Positions 14,543 through 21,876 of a DNA stretch of 38,100 nt are shown one piece after another. Where the stretch lies: contig JAHWIN010000015.1 of assembly GCA_019322475.1 (NCBI GenBank), positions 1-38,100 on the forward strand. The letters run 5' to 3'. This stretch comes from Candidatus Woesearchaeota archaeon. GTDB lineage: Archaea > Nanobdellota > Nanobdellia > Woesearchaeales > JACPBV01. Under the pieces are notes generated by a model. That model searched no databases, was not told the origin of the DNA, and saw only the letters and a list, made by a program, of their open reading frames with translations. A program made the position numbers and the translations under genes. Positions within the stretch are counted from its first letter, which is position 1. Every line of letters begins with the position of its first letter.

Positions 14543-15193
14543 TCATGCAGGCCTTATATCCAAAAAAACATTATCTTTTTCTTCGTGGATACCATATATC
14601 CTGTGCTTAAGCGGCTTTGTGAACACAGGGCCGTCATAGACCAGAGAATGGTATTCACCGTTCTCTCCGCAGACATCCGCATCCTCTTTTCCTATGTCCT
14701 CCAGGAAACCAGGGTCTATCTCCCTTCCAAGATAGCCCCTATCCAGCTTCTTTAGCCATACTGAGGTTATGATGGCCTTAAACCCGCTTCCGATGAAACC
14801 CCTCAAAAGCTTGCCCCTGTCTTTTTTCCAAAGGATATCATGATATTCCAGGTTCACCTTCCTCACCCTGAGCTCGTAAAACTGCCTGATTTCCTCCAGG
14901 AAAATATTGCCGAAGACTATGCCCTTCAGCCCGGTGCCTTTGACTTCCTCCAGAGCCTCCATGAAGTCGCTGTCAAACATGCCTGACCTTGTAGGCATCA
15001 TCACAGGAACGAGCCCCATGAGCTCTGCCTGCCTTTCCACCATGTCTGGCCTATATCCATGGAACCTTACCCTTGAAGTGTCAGGATTGTATATGTGAAA
15101 GAGATGGGTTATCTTAAAGCCTTCCTGCATGGCATGATAAAGGGCAAGCGTGCTGTCCTTCCCACCGCTCGAGGCTAGGGCATACATCACCAA
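14543..15193 (-). CDS. Dph6-like ATP pyrophosphatase (diphthine-ammonia ligase family)
   Basis: The 216-residue protein carries the PP-loop SSGGKDSTLALYHA at residues 8-21, which binds ATP, and the family block GIVFGNIFLEEIRQFYE (about 94-110) plus CGENGEYHSLVYDGPVF near 175-191. This is the Dph6/MJ0570-type family, whose eukaryotic members amidate diphthine on elongation factor 2. Archaea often have several paralogues. Here the gene overlaps the DUF4430 lipoprotein gene by a few bases, inside an uptake cluster. An ATP-dependent amidation of the imported ligand is therefore possible, but diphthamide synthesis cannot be excluded. A second ATG two codons in (15187) would also do as the start and overlaps the upstream TGA. 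Confidence 0.8.
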   Translation of the reverse strand: MVMYALASSGGKDSTLALYHAMQEGFKITHLFHIYNPDTSRVRFHGYRPDMVERQAELMGLVPVMMPTRSGMFDSDFMEALEEVKGTGLKGIVFGNIFLEEIRQFYELRVRKVNLEYHDILWKKDRGKLLRGFIGSGFKAIITSVWLKKLDRGYLGREIDPGFLEDIGKEDADVCGENGEYHSLVYDGPVFTKPLKHRIYGIHEEKDNVFLDIRPA

Positions 15194-15615
15194 AAGCCCC
15201 CTTCGCTTTTGTCTTCTTCCTTATCAGGCAGGCCCTTGTCGCTGAACTCAAACCTGACAACATCACCGTCCCTAAGCGTGTATCTCTTAACTCCGTAATT
15301 GGCTGTCTTATTGTTGATATAAAACAGCCACATGTAGTTTCCGTCTGCGCAGACGCCGTCTATGCACTCTATGAAGTTGTCGTTTAAAATTGTCTCTACT
15401 TTATGGTTGTACCTAAGTATGCCTAACGGGGTGCCTTCTTTGAACTTAAATCTTTCGTTTTTTAAAGACCCAAGAGTGTCTATTATTAAGGTCGCTTCAC
15501 CCTCACTGTTCCCCTGTTTTTGCTGGGGGAAGCACCCTGCCAGGATCAAGCTTACCATTAATCCGGCCAATAACTTCCCTGCAAACCTCAGCTTCGTCGA
15601 ATTTTCCTTTCTCAT
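15187..15615 (-). CDS. DUF4430 lipoprotein
   Basis: The ATG at 15615 gives a 142-residue lipoprotein with a hydrophobic signal (KLLAGLMVSLILAGC, lipid-bearing Cys at residue 28). Its mature part is a single DUF4430-type domain: EATLIIDTLGSLKNERFKF, ILRYNHKVETILND, IDGVCADGNYMWLFYINN and a final strand block VKRYTLRDGDVVRFEF. DUF4430 is related to the ligand-binding C-terminal domain of transcobalamin/intrinsic factor. It should sit on the outer face of the membrane and feed the ECF transporter. The first 113 bases overlap the 3' end of the ECF gene in another frame. A longer frame back to 15669 only adds residues before the signal peptide. Confidence 0.8.
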   Translation of the reverse strand: MRKENSTKLRFAGKLLAGLMVSLILAGCFPQQKQGNSEGEATLIIDTLGSLKNERFKFKEGTPLGILRYNHKVETILNDNFIECIDGVCADGNYMWLFYINNKTANYGVKRYTLRDGDVVRFEFSDKGLPDKEEDKSEGGFW

Positions 15616-16276
15616 GGACAACCTTCCTCGCAAACGGGAGCAATAATGAAAATGATACATTTGAGACAAGATGTATGAGCGTAAATGGGAGGCTGGAGAG
15701 CATCAATGTGAATATGCCATAAGGGAAAAATGATGCCCAGCTTACGTTCATTATGACCTCAAATACAAGGGTAGCTGAGACCGCTACGAGCATGACCGGA
15801 ATTATAGCCTTCAGCCAGTAAGCGAAATAGCTCTTCTTTGGCTTTATCCTGCCTATAAAACCGCCCAAAAATCCTGCAAGTCCCCACCCTATGACCTGGA
15901 ATATGGTCCACGGCCCCTGCCCCCCTATCATGAGGAAGTTTGATATATACCCTGCAGCAGCCCCTGTGATAAACCCCTTTTTCTTCCCGAAGAGCCACCC
16001 TGCAAGTATAGCAAAGAACGTTATCGGCTCTGCTGAAGGCACAGCCTGCATAGGGACCCTTAATGCCACCCCCCCGGCAACAAAGCCCATGACGACAAGC
16101 CACTCCTTAAGCTTAAGGAGCTGCATCTGCTTCTGCATGGCATGGAGAGCCACCTTCTGCGATGTGCTGAGCTTTTCCTTCTGTTTCTGCTCCTGCTCTT
16201 TCTTTTTCTTTGAAACAAGCTTTAGTTTCTGCGCCATATCGTATAACTTATAGAGAATCCTTTCGGACAGCTCCAC
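15503..16276 (-). CDS. ECF transporter S component (vitamin uptake, possibly cobalamin)
   Basis: The 257-residue membrane protein has a charged, probably coiled N-terminal part (1-60, KKKKEQEQKQKEK) and then five or six membrane helices. Typical S-component features are VPSAEPITFFAILAGWLFG, KGFITGAAAGYISNFLM and the GGQGPWTIFQVIGWGLAGF segment. S components bind one vitamin and work with a shared T component and two ATPases, none of which is in this window. The link to two DUF4430 genes suggests a corrinoid-type ligand; this is inference. The GTG start is fixed by AAGGAGGA just upstream. The last about 37 codons overlap the lipoprotein gene, so the true end of the protein may be earlier in an ancestral form. 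Confidence 0.85.
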   Translation of the reverse strand: MELSERILYKLYDMAQKLKLVSKKKKEQEQKQKEKLSTSQKVALHAMQKQMQLLKLKEWLVVMGFVAGGVALRVPMQAVPSAEPITFFAILAGWLFGKKKGFITGAAAGYISNFLMIGGQGPWTIFQVIGWGLAGFLGGFIGRIKPKKSYFAYWLKAIIPVMLVAVSATLVFEVIMNVSWASFFPYGIFTLMLSSLPFTLIHLVSNVSFSLLLPFARKVVHEKGKFDEAEVCREVIGRINGKLDPGRVLPPAKTGEQ

Positions 16277-16415
16277 GATCCTCCTTTGCTCTGCAAGTCT
16301 TCCGGCTTTGACGGTTGCGGGTCAGCGATTGAATCAAACAATTCTTTCCTTGCTGAAAAGATGGTATGTGAAGGTTGTATAAAAAGGTTATGGATCTTGT
16401 CAGGCTATACCCTCA

Positions 16416-16494
16416 ATCTTCAATAAGGATTTTAAACATAGCCTCATTCTTGAACCCCATGCAGCCTTATTTTGTAATGCCGACCCACCTTAAG
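16416..16494 (+). repeat. Direct repeat, 5' arm (copy 1 of 2)
   Basis: These 79 bases are identical to 17895-17973. They include a TATA-like TTTTAAAC, the start codon and the first 12 codons of the paralogue. Partial similarity extends further upstream. The same spacing of 1479 bases holds for the 3' arms. Confidence 0.85.
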
Positions 16495-17136
16495 GAACAG
16501 AGGCTTAATGGGGAATATCACCCTTATAAGATAAACGATAGCTCCTATTACCCCCAGCAATTCTTTTGGCCTCCTGTAAGATACCTCGATGATATTCTCA
16601 AAGGGAATTATGAAATACAGCCGAGCCTTTCACAATTCAAGCCTAATGGAATATGGATGTCTGGAAACAGGCATTGGGCAATGTGGTGTCAAAAAAATAT
16701 TCCAAAGAAGCTTAATAGCCGTATCCCTCTGAAGGCGTATCTACTTTCAAATACTAAGATATGTGAATTAAACCACCTTGAGGATTTCATAAATGTCTGT
16801 AATCAAGAAGGCCTAATTTCAGAGAAAAAGTTGGATCTCGTATTAAACTTTGATTCCCCTATAGGTGAAACCCCTTTCTTTCAGAACCTGTCTGCAAAAG
16901 GCTACTCAGGAATACACCTGGCTGAAAAAGCCTTGCCCATATTAGGCCATATTTTTTATGGTTGGGATGTAGAAAGCACAGTCATCTTCGACAAAACCAA
17001 ACTGAAGTTTAAGCTATTGACATCAGAAGAGCTGAAAGAATTAGGATGGGACCATTATAAGGATATAATAACCCTGGAAGACTACAAGGGTAGGAAAAAG
17101 AACAACCGCCCTACTCCATCCCTTCAAGCAGCTTAA
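16459..17136 (+). CDS. Paralogue 1 of an unrecognised family (mosaic pair)
   Basis: The ATG at 16459 is preferred to an upstream TTG because it gives 225 residues, exactly the length of the second copy, and because TTTTAAAC about 25 bases upstream would allow a leaderless transcript. The protein is soluble. Conserved between the copies are MQPYFVMPTHL, YKIND...YYPQQF, a KP(N/D)G(I/L)W motif followed by W..WC, PLKAYLLS(N/D)TKICEL, FFQNLS(A/E)KGYSGIHL and the W(D/N)V(E/D)STVIFDKTKLKF block. I have a loose impression of similar motif order in unassigned phage and bacterial proteins, perhaps with an ADP-ribosyltransferase-like fold, but cannot support a function. Its 3' end overlaps an antisense remnant of the lysS end. 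It is more AT-rich than the metabolic genes around it. Confidence 0.7.
   Translation: MQPYFVMPTHLKEQRLNGEYHPYKINDSSYYPQQFFWPPVRYLDDILKGNYEIQPSLSQFKPNGIWMSGNRHWAMWCQKNIPKKLNSRIPLKAYLLSNTKICELNHLEDFINVCNQEGLISEKKLDLVLNFDSPIGETPFFQNLSAKGYSGIHLAEKALPILGHIFYGWDVESTVIFDKTKLKFKLLTSEELKELGWDHYKDIITLEDYKGRKKNNRPTPSLQAA
16975..17133 (+). repeat. Direct repeat, 3' arm (copy 1 of 2)
   Basis: This stretch matches 18454-18612 with only a few differences (one at 17011, one or two near the end). The region between the 5' and 3' arms is clearly diverged although it has the same length. It codes for STVIFDKTKLKF to the C terminus. Confidence 0.85.
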
Positions 17137-17155
17137 TAACACTCTTTGAGTTCAT
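17111..17155 (-). pseudogene. Remnant of a lysS 3' end
   Basis: On the minus strand, ATG at 17155-17153 opens MNSKSVIKLLEGME and ends in TAG at 17113-17111. The intact lysS gene ends in RVVNLLEGME followed by the same TAG, in the same orientation relative to the paralogue. The ATG overlaps the HD-gene stop as ATGA, probably by chance. It is best read as the end of a second, diverged lysS copy left by duplication or recombination. Confidence 0.55.
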
Positions 17156-17736
17156 TTGGACCTTTTTATGGAAATTTTACCATTTGAATAATAAATTGCA
17201 AGATGATTATCTGAATTCACAAATTCTCGAGCCATTTCAGTAGAGAAAAATTCCTTTTGCAAAGGGAGACGATAATCAAACCTGGCTAAGTCCAATCTAT
17301 CCGCATCCCATAAACAAGCTATAACCCTTTTATCTAATCCTCTTTGTTCAATTTCAGGATAATTATCAACCACAGGGAACCTGTTTCCTGTTTTGGTGTC
17401 TGCATGATGTTCAATTCCATAGACTATTGTATCCTGGTGGGATTGGGTCTCTAGGCAGATTGAACCATCTAGAAACAACCTTTTTAGTATAGAAGCGCTT
17501 TCAATAGCATGGGCTGTTCCTCCCTTATCATCCTTCCTCCCTATATCATGGAAATAAGCGCCAACTACCAGTGCACCCAGCAAATCTGGACAATATTTCT
17601 TGCCCAATTCTTTTGCATAGGCTGCTACTCTTTTGGTGTGAGACCAGGGATGGGTCCGAGAATCTTTTAAATTATACATCTGATATGCCAATCTTGCAAT
17701 CGAACCTTCATCCAACCTTCTCTTTTTATGAATCAT
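17152..17736 (-). CDS. HD-domain phosphohydrolase-like protein
   Basis: The 194-residue soluble protein has the HD metal-binding set: H in HPWSHTKRVA near residue 33-37, HD in GAYFHDIGRK near 62-64, a further His pair in YGIEHHADTK near 110, and the final Asp in LWDADRLDLARF near 143-148. HD proteins hydrolyse phosphomonoesters or phosphodiesters, including nucleotides and ppGpp-like signals; the substrate is unknown. It lies between the two mosaic paralogues and points the opposite way, with a TATA box (TTTATAAA) near 17776-17768. Its AT-rich composition fits the accessory patch. It could be a partner or antagonist of the flanking paralogues, or simply a passenger. Confidence 0.8.
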   Translation of the reverse strand: MIHKKRRLDEGSIARLAYQMYNLKDSRTHPWSHTKRVAAYAKELGKKYCPDLLGALVVGAYFHDIGRKDDKGGTAHAIESASILKRLFLDGSICLETQSHQDTIVYGIEHHADTKTGNRFPVVDNYPEIEQRGLDKRVIACLWDADRLDLARFDYRLPLQKEFFSTEMAREFVNSDNHLAIYYSNGKISIKRSK

Positions 17737-17894
17737 TTCAGTATTTTGATAGAAAGTATACTTTTTTTATAAACCTTTTGTTAATTTACTCCTATTTGGT
17801 GATTAAAATTAATCTACAAGCTTGTTAATGGCCCAAATTAGTGCTTTAGCCTGCAGCTTCACTAAGATTGGATTTTAGCTGGAATATACTCTGG

Positions 17895-17973
17895 ATCTTC
17901 AATAAGGATTTTAAACATAGCCTCATTCTTGAACCCCATGCAGCCTTATTTTGTAATGCCGACCCACCTTAAG
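17895..17973 (+). repeat. Direct repeat, 5' arm (copy 2 of 2)
   Basis: Identical to 16416-16494, including the TATA-like TTTTAAAC and the start codon region of the second paralogue. Confidence 0.85.
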
Positions 17974-18615
17974 TTAGAGATGCGTGATGGAATATACCCC
18001 GTCTATAAGATAAACGATAGAATCTATTACCCTCAGCAATTCCACTGGGTCCCTAACAGGCATCTTGATTACGTTCTTGATAAAGGAGGTAGGTTAACAG
18101 AAGGGCCGTTACTTATAAAGCCCGACGGCTTATGGTTGTCAGACAGCCTGGATTGGGTAAGCTGGTGTCAAACAAATAAGCCCGCTTACCTTCTGGATTG
18201 TACTCCTCTTAAGGCATATCTGCTTTCAGACACCAAGATATGTGAATTGCATTCTATAGACGATTTTACTAACACCTGCCGCAATGAAAAAATCTTATCA
18301 GAAGAAAAATTAAAAGTTGTACTCAATGAAAATATCTTGATTAGAGAAAGCGGTTTTTTTCAGAACCTGTCTGAAAAAGGCTATTCAGGAATACATTTAG
18401 GTTTTAACGGCGAATATGGATTAAGAGATATTTTTATGTTGTGGAATGTAGACAGCACAGTCATCTTCGACAAAACCAAACTGAAGTTTGAGCTATTGAC
18501 ATCAGAAGAGCTGAAAGAATTAGGATGGGACCATTATAAGGATATAATAACCCTGGAAGACTACAAGGGTAGGAAAAAGAACAACCGCCCTACTCCATCC
18601 CCTCAAGCAGATTGA
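17938..18615 (+). CDS. Paralogue 2 of an unrecognised family (mosaic pair)
   Basis: The protein has 225 residues, the same as copy 1 and with no net indel. The ends are nearly identical to copy 1, while residues about 13-172 are diverged. It keeps KPDGLWLSDSLDWVSWC, PLKAYLLSDTKICEL, KGYSGIHL and WNVDSTVIFDKTKL. A TTG three codons upstream is possible, but the ATG at 17938 lies about 25 bases after a TATA-like box. Its last 26 bases overlap the end of lysS on the other strand, so the lysS stop and this C terminus constrain each other. Function is unknown, as for copy 1. Retention of charged and aromatic motifs in both copies suggests that both encode working proteins. Confidence 0.7.
   Translation: MQPYFVMPTHLKLEMRDGIYPVYKINDRIYYPQQFHWVPNRHLDYVLDKGGRLTEGPLLIKPDGLWLSDSLDWVSWCQTNKPAYLLDCTPLKAYLLSDTKICELHSIDDFTNTCRNEKILSEEKLKVVLNENILIRESGFFQNLSEKGYSGIHLGFNGEYGLRDIFMLWNVDSTVIFDKTKLKFELLTSEELKELGWDHYKDIITLEDYKGRKKNNRPTPSPQAD
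18454..18612 (+). repeat. Direct repeat, 3' arm (copy 2 of 2)
   Basis: Nearly identical to 16975-17133. It runs into the end of lysS, which is encoded on the opposite strand. Confidence 0.85.
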
Positions 18616-20152
18616 CAACCCTGTCCCTTCCTAATGTCAATATGAACGGAGCCAGCTTAGGGCCCCTTTTCTTGTCTATCAGTAGAGTATAGCATGCCTT
18701 AAAGAATTCCTTTGGCTCCAGGCCTGAGCTTTTTGAGATATTATAGAACTCCTCATACAGCAGCTTCTCTTCAGGCTTGTCATGTTTTCTTAGGTAGTTC
18801 AGCAGCTTCAGGAGAGCCTCCTTTTCCTTTTTCTCCGGCTTTGCCTTTATGTCTTTCTGGACGTGGAACTTCAGGTCATCAGGAGCATATCTTGAGAGCC
18901 AGTTAGAGGCGCACTTAGCCCTTATCTTGAGCCTCTCCATGTCCTCTTTTCTCTTGACGCCATAGCACTCTTTTATCTTAGAAAGATCATCTTCATATAT
19001 CTGCACCACATTGCACAGGTGCCTGAATGATGGCTGATAAGGCATATCTTTTTTAGGCTTACCTACGCAGCTTAGCTCATAGATCCTTTTCTGCTTCATG
19101 TATTCTTTCCTGTCAGCTTCCTCTTTCTTGTAATAGGCCCTTTCACACCTGTCAAAATCCTCATATACCTTCAGCACATCAAGGTCAAAGCTTATTGCAA
19201 ATTCCGTATCAGGCCTTGTAGACGCAAATAAGTATCTTATTATCTCAGGCTCATAAACCTCTAAGGTGTCCTTCAATGTTATGACGTTTCCTGCTGAGCT
19301 TGACATCTTCCCCCCTACACCTTTAAGGATTATAAAGTCATATTTCTGGTAGACCGGCGCATCCATGCCATAGAGCTCCCTGGCCAGAAGCTTTGCAGTG
19401 GAGTAGCTCCCTCCTGCTGTGCTGTGCTCTTTTCCTCCGGGCTCAAAATCAACATTCTCGTGATGCCAGCGCATAGCCCAGTCCAGGCGCCAGGGAAGCT
19501 TTACATCGCCTTTTTTGCTGAAGTCTATGCAGCCTTTGAAGCCGCACCTGCAGGAATAGGATATGACATATTCCCCGTCATAGCCGTCTACTTTTGTCTC
19601 GTCAGTATCGCACTTTTCGCAATAGACTGACAAAGGATACCAGTCTTCCGGCAAAGGCTCTTTCCTGAACTTATCCAATATGGCTCTTGCTTTCTCCTTA
19701 TTGTTCAATATGAGCCTTATCTCATCCTTGTATTCACAGCTTCTGTACTTCCTGCTCTGGTAAAGAAATTCAGGCTCTATGCCTGCAAGAGGCATCACCT
19801 TCTCGACCTCTTTCTCATTATGCTCTGCATAGCTCTTATGGCAGCCAAACGTGTCAGGTGTGTCTACTATAGGCTTTCTCAGGTACTTTTTCAGAAGCTC
19901 CTGCTTTGGCATGTTTTTTGGAATCTTCCTGAATACGTCATAATCATCCCAGGAATATACAAATCTTACCTCTTTGCCCGCATCCTTTAATGCCCTGTGT
20001 ACAAGGTCAACAGTGATCATCTCCCTGAAGTTCCCTATGTGGACCGTGCCTGATGGAGTGATGCCTGCTGCAACAACATACTTTTTTTTAGTTCCTTTCT
20101 CTTTTATGACCTTTCTTGCAGCCTGGTCTGCCCAATGCATCGATCCTTCCAT
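18590..20152 (-). CDS. lysS: Lysyl-tRNA synthetase, class I
   Basis: This is a complete 520-residue class I LysRS, which charges tRNA-Lys with lysine and ATP. It is the archaeal type and unrelated to the class II enzyme of most bacteria. The HIGH motif appears as GTVHIGNFREM (about 34-44) and the KMSKS motif as GGKMSSSAGN (about 280). Cysteine pairs near 195-216 (YCEKCDTD, YSCRCGFKGC) form the zinc-binding insert. WRLDWAMRW and FEPGGKEHS are family blocks. The length is usual. The start has a TATA box (TTTATATAAG, 20183-20174) about 25 bases upstream, so the message is probably leaderless. Its 3' end overlaps paralogue 2, and a diverged copy of that end is found at 17111-17155. Confidence 0.95.
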   Translation of the reverse strand: MEGSMHWADQAARKVIKEKGTKKKYVVAAGITPSGTVHIGNFREMITVDLVHRALKDAGKEVRFVYSWDDYDVFRKIPKNMPKQELLKKYLRKPIVDTPDTFGCHKSYAEHNEKEVEKVMPLAGIEPEFLYQSRKYRSCEYKDEIRLILNNKEKARAILDKFRKEPLPEDWYPLSVYCEKCDTDETKVDGYDGEYVISYSCRCGFKGCIDFSKKGDVKLPWRLDWAMRWHHENVDFEPGGKEHSTAGGSYSTAKLLARELYGMDAPVYQKYDFIILKGVGGKMSSSAGNVITLKDTLEVYEPEIIRYLFASTRPDTEFAISFDLDVLKVYEDFDRCERAYYKKEEADRKEYMKQKRIYELSCVGKPKKDMPYQPSFRHLCNVVQIYEDDLSKIKECYGVKRKEDMERLKIRAKCASNWLSRYAPDDLKFHVQKDIKAKPEKKEKEALLKLLNYLRKHDKPEEKLLYEEFYNISKSSGLEPKEFFKACYTLLIDKKRGPKLAPFILTLGRDRVVNLLEGME

Positions 20153-20173
20153 CTTAAGAGGATTATTTTAGGG

Positions 20174-20276
20174 CTTATATAAAGATTTTGGATTTCTTAA
20201 AATATGTTACAATCTTAACACAATCTTTATAAACAAACATACCGCCCTAGATTAAGAAATAACACACGATGGTGAT
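20174..20276. promoter_or_regulatory. Divergent lysS/asd promoter region
   Basis: The TATA box for lysS is at 20183-20174 (minus) and that for asd is TTTATAAA at 20226-20233 (plus). asd has a leader of about 25 bases with GGTGAT at 20271-20276 as its ribosome site. No operator palindrome is evident. Confidence 0.6.
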
Positions 20277-20279
20277 CTT

Positions 20280-21293
20280 ATGAAAAAGCTTAAGGTTGGA
20301 ATATTTGGGGCAACAGGGATGGTCGGCAGGGAGCTGTTAAAGGTCCTTTTTGACAGGGATTTTCCTATTGATTCATTAAGGCTCTATGCGTCAAGCAGGT
20401 CAGAAGGCAGGAAGATAAAGACCTCTTTGGGAGAGATAGCTGTAGAGAACTCTGATTCTGCGGATTATTCTCAGCTGGACATGGCATTTTTTGCTATAGG
20501 GGGAGGATGGCCTAAGGAGAACGCCCCAAAGGCTGCAGAGGCAGGCTGCATAGTCATCGATAATTCCTCCACCTTCAGGTATGATGATAATGTTCCGTTG
20601 GTGGTTCCTGAGATAAACCCCCAGGCAATAGGCGATTCTAAGATAATAGCAAACCCTAACTGCACGACAGCGATAGCAGCGATACCCTTATGGAAGATCT
20701 ACCAGAAATACGGCCTTAAGAAGGTGATAATGTCAACATACCAGTCGACAAGCGGGGCAGGAAACGGAGGCATGGAGGAGCTGGAAGAGGAGACAAGAAA
20801 TGTTATAAACGGGAAAAAGGCCTCTAACAGGATATTCGCTTACCCCATACCTTTTAACGTGATACCCCACATAGATGTCTTTCAGGATAACAGCTATACG
20901 AAGGAAGAGATGAAGGCGGTATGGGAGACGCATAAGATCTTTGGAGATGATAATATCCCTATCTCGTGCACCTGCGTAAGGATACCCACTATGAGGGTTC
21001 ATTCAGAAAGCATTGTTGTAGAGACTGAAAAGCCGATAAGCCCTGAAGAGATAAGAGGCATCTTTAAGGAGACAGAAGGCATCGAGGTAAAGGACGACAT
21101 AAAGAACAACATCTACCCTATGCCCCTTACAGCCACCAACAAGTATGATGTAGAGGTAGGAAGGATAAGAAGAAACCTTATCTTCAATGATAAGGGCCTG
21201 GAGTTCTTTGTCTGCGGAGACCAAATCCTGAAAGGCGCTGCGCTCAATGCAGTGCAGATAGGGGAGATTATAGTTAAGGAAAGGTTTCAGTGA
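20280..21293 (+). CDS. asd: Aspartate-semialdehyde dehydrogenase
   Basis: The 337-residue enzyme converts aspartyl phosphate to aspartate semialdehyde with NADPH, the branch point to lysine, threonine and methionine. The N-terminal Rossmann motif GIFGATGMVGRELLKVL is at residues 7-23. The active-site Cys is in NPNCTT near 126, and GAGNGG follows the QSTSGAGN segment. The proton-transfer His is in RVPT-like VRIPTMRVHSES near 241. GDQILKGAALNAVQI closes the NADP domain. The length and motif form resemble the bacterial Gram-positive type rather than the usual archaeal-fungal type, which may reflect transfer. It stands alone with its own promoter. Confidence 0.95.
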   Translation: MKKLKVGIFGATGMVGRELLKVLFDRDFPIDSLRLYASSRSEGRKIKTSLGEIAVENSDSADYSQLDMAFFAIGGGWPKENAPKAAEAGCIVIDNSSTFRYDDNVPLVVPEINPQAIGDSKIIANPNCTTAIAAIPLWKIYQKYGLKKVIMSTYQSTSGAGNGGMEELEEETRNVINGKKASNRIFAYPIPFNVIPHIDVFQDNSYTKEEMKAVWETHKIFGDDNIPISCTCVRIPTMRVHSESIVVETEKPISPEEIRGIFKETEGIEVKDDIKNNIYPMPLTATNKYDVEVGRIRRNLIFNDKGLEFFVCGDQILKGAALNAVQIGEIIVKERFQ

Positions 21294-21302
21294 AATTATA
21301 GT

Positions 21303-21348
21303 AAATCACATTAATAATCGGAACGAAGTTCCCAACGGAATGTGATTT
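21303..21348. repeat. Nested inverted repeat after asd
   Basis: Perfect 10-base arms AAATCACATT (21303-21312) and AATGTGATTT (21339-21348) enclose a second perfect hairpin GGAAC-GAA-GTTCC (21320-21332). It lies 10 bases after the asd stop. It could form a long RNA hairpin or be a protein-binding site or small mobile remnant. There is no T run directly after it. Confidence 0.7.
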
Positions 21349-21354
21349 GCTTAT

Positions 21355-21409
21355 TAGGAAATAACTTTGCCCTTGTTTTAACATATCCGAAAATTAAAGT
21401 TATTTCCTA
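21355..21409. repeat. 14-bp inverted repeat at the flavodoxin gene end
   Basis: TAGGAAATAACTTT (21355-21368) is exactly repeated in reverse at 21396-21409, with 27 bases between the arms. The right arm contains the flavodoxin stop codon. It could serve as a two-way transcription end between convergent genes. Confidence 0.7.
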
Positions 21410-21876
21410 TAGGTTGTAATCGCCGCCTTTAGCTTCTTCACAAACCCTTTCATCTTTTCCTTATGCTTCCCTGCCTTTATGTTCCTGTCTATAAATACTG
21501 TATCTGCAATGGGCTTCTTGATATCTGAAAGATGCTTAAGGGTTTTTCCGGGGCTTCCTCCGCATGTCATGAAAAAGGCCAGCTTTTTTATCCTGCCCTT
21601 GTTTTTTTCCATATAGCCCCTTAGCGGAGGGATCAGGCTGTGGCCCCAGACAGGGCCCCCTAATATGACGAGGCCGTACTTTTTGGGATCCTTTGAGAAT
21701 ATCACTTCAGACGGCTTCTTTTTAATCCCCTGTATGCATCCGGCAATAATCCCGATAACGCCTCTTTTTTTCCTGTCTTTTATCTCATCTATGTCAGCGC
21801 CCATCTCTTTTGCAATATCTAAAGCAGCCTTTTTTGTCTTTCCTGTCCTTGAATAATAAGCTACTAATGTTTTCAT
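21400..21876 (-). CDS. Flavodoxin
   Basis: This is a 158-residue flavodoxin-fold protein. The FMN phosphate loop is YSRTGKTKKAA near residues 8-18. LVILGGPVWGHSLIPPLRGYM (about 68-88) forms the 60s/90s loop region, and the strand FFMTCGGSPGKTLKHL follows. It carries low-potential electrons in place of ferredoxin in the cytoplasm, or serves as a domain partner for FMN-linked reductases. The start is fixed by a strong GGAGGTGATAGG site. A TATA box (TTTATAAA) lies on the minus strand near 21920. Internal KKRG and KKPS patches make it basic, which is unusual for flavodoxins and suggests a partner other than a basic reductase. Confidence 0.9.
   Translation of the reverse strand: MKTLVAYYSRTGKTKKAALDIAKEMGADIDEIKDRKKRGVIGIIAGCIQGIKKKPSEVIFSKDPKKYGLVILGGPVWGHSLIPPLRGYMEKNKGRIKKLAFFMTCGGSPGKTLKHLSDIKKPIADTVFIDRNIKAGKHKEKMKGFVKKLKAAITTYRK

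Noticed and set aside
16375..16458. TTG extension of paralogue 1
   Set aside because: The second copy lacks a matching start upstream of the shared ATG, and the shared stretch contains a TATA-like box, so the upstream part is promoter rather than coding.
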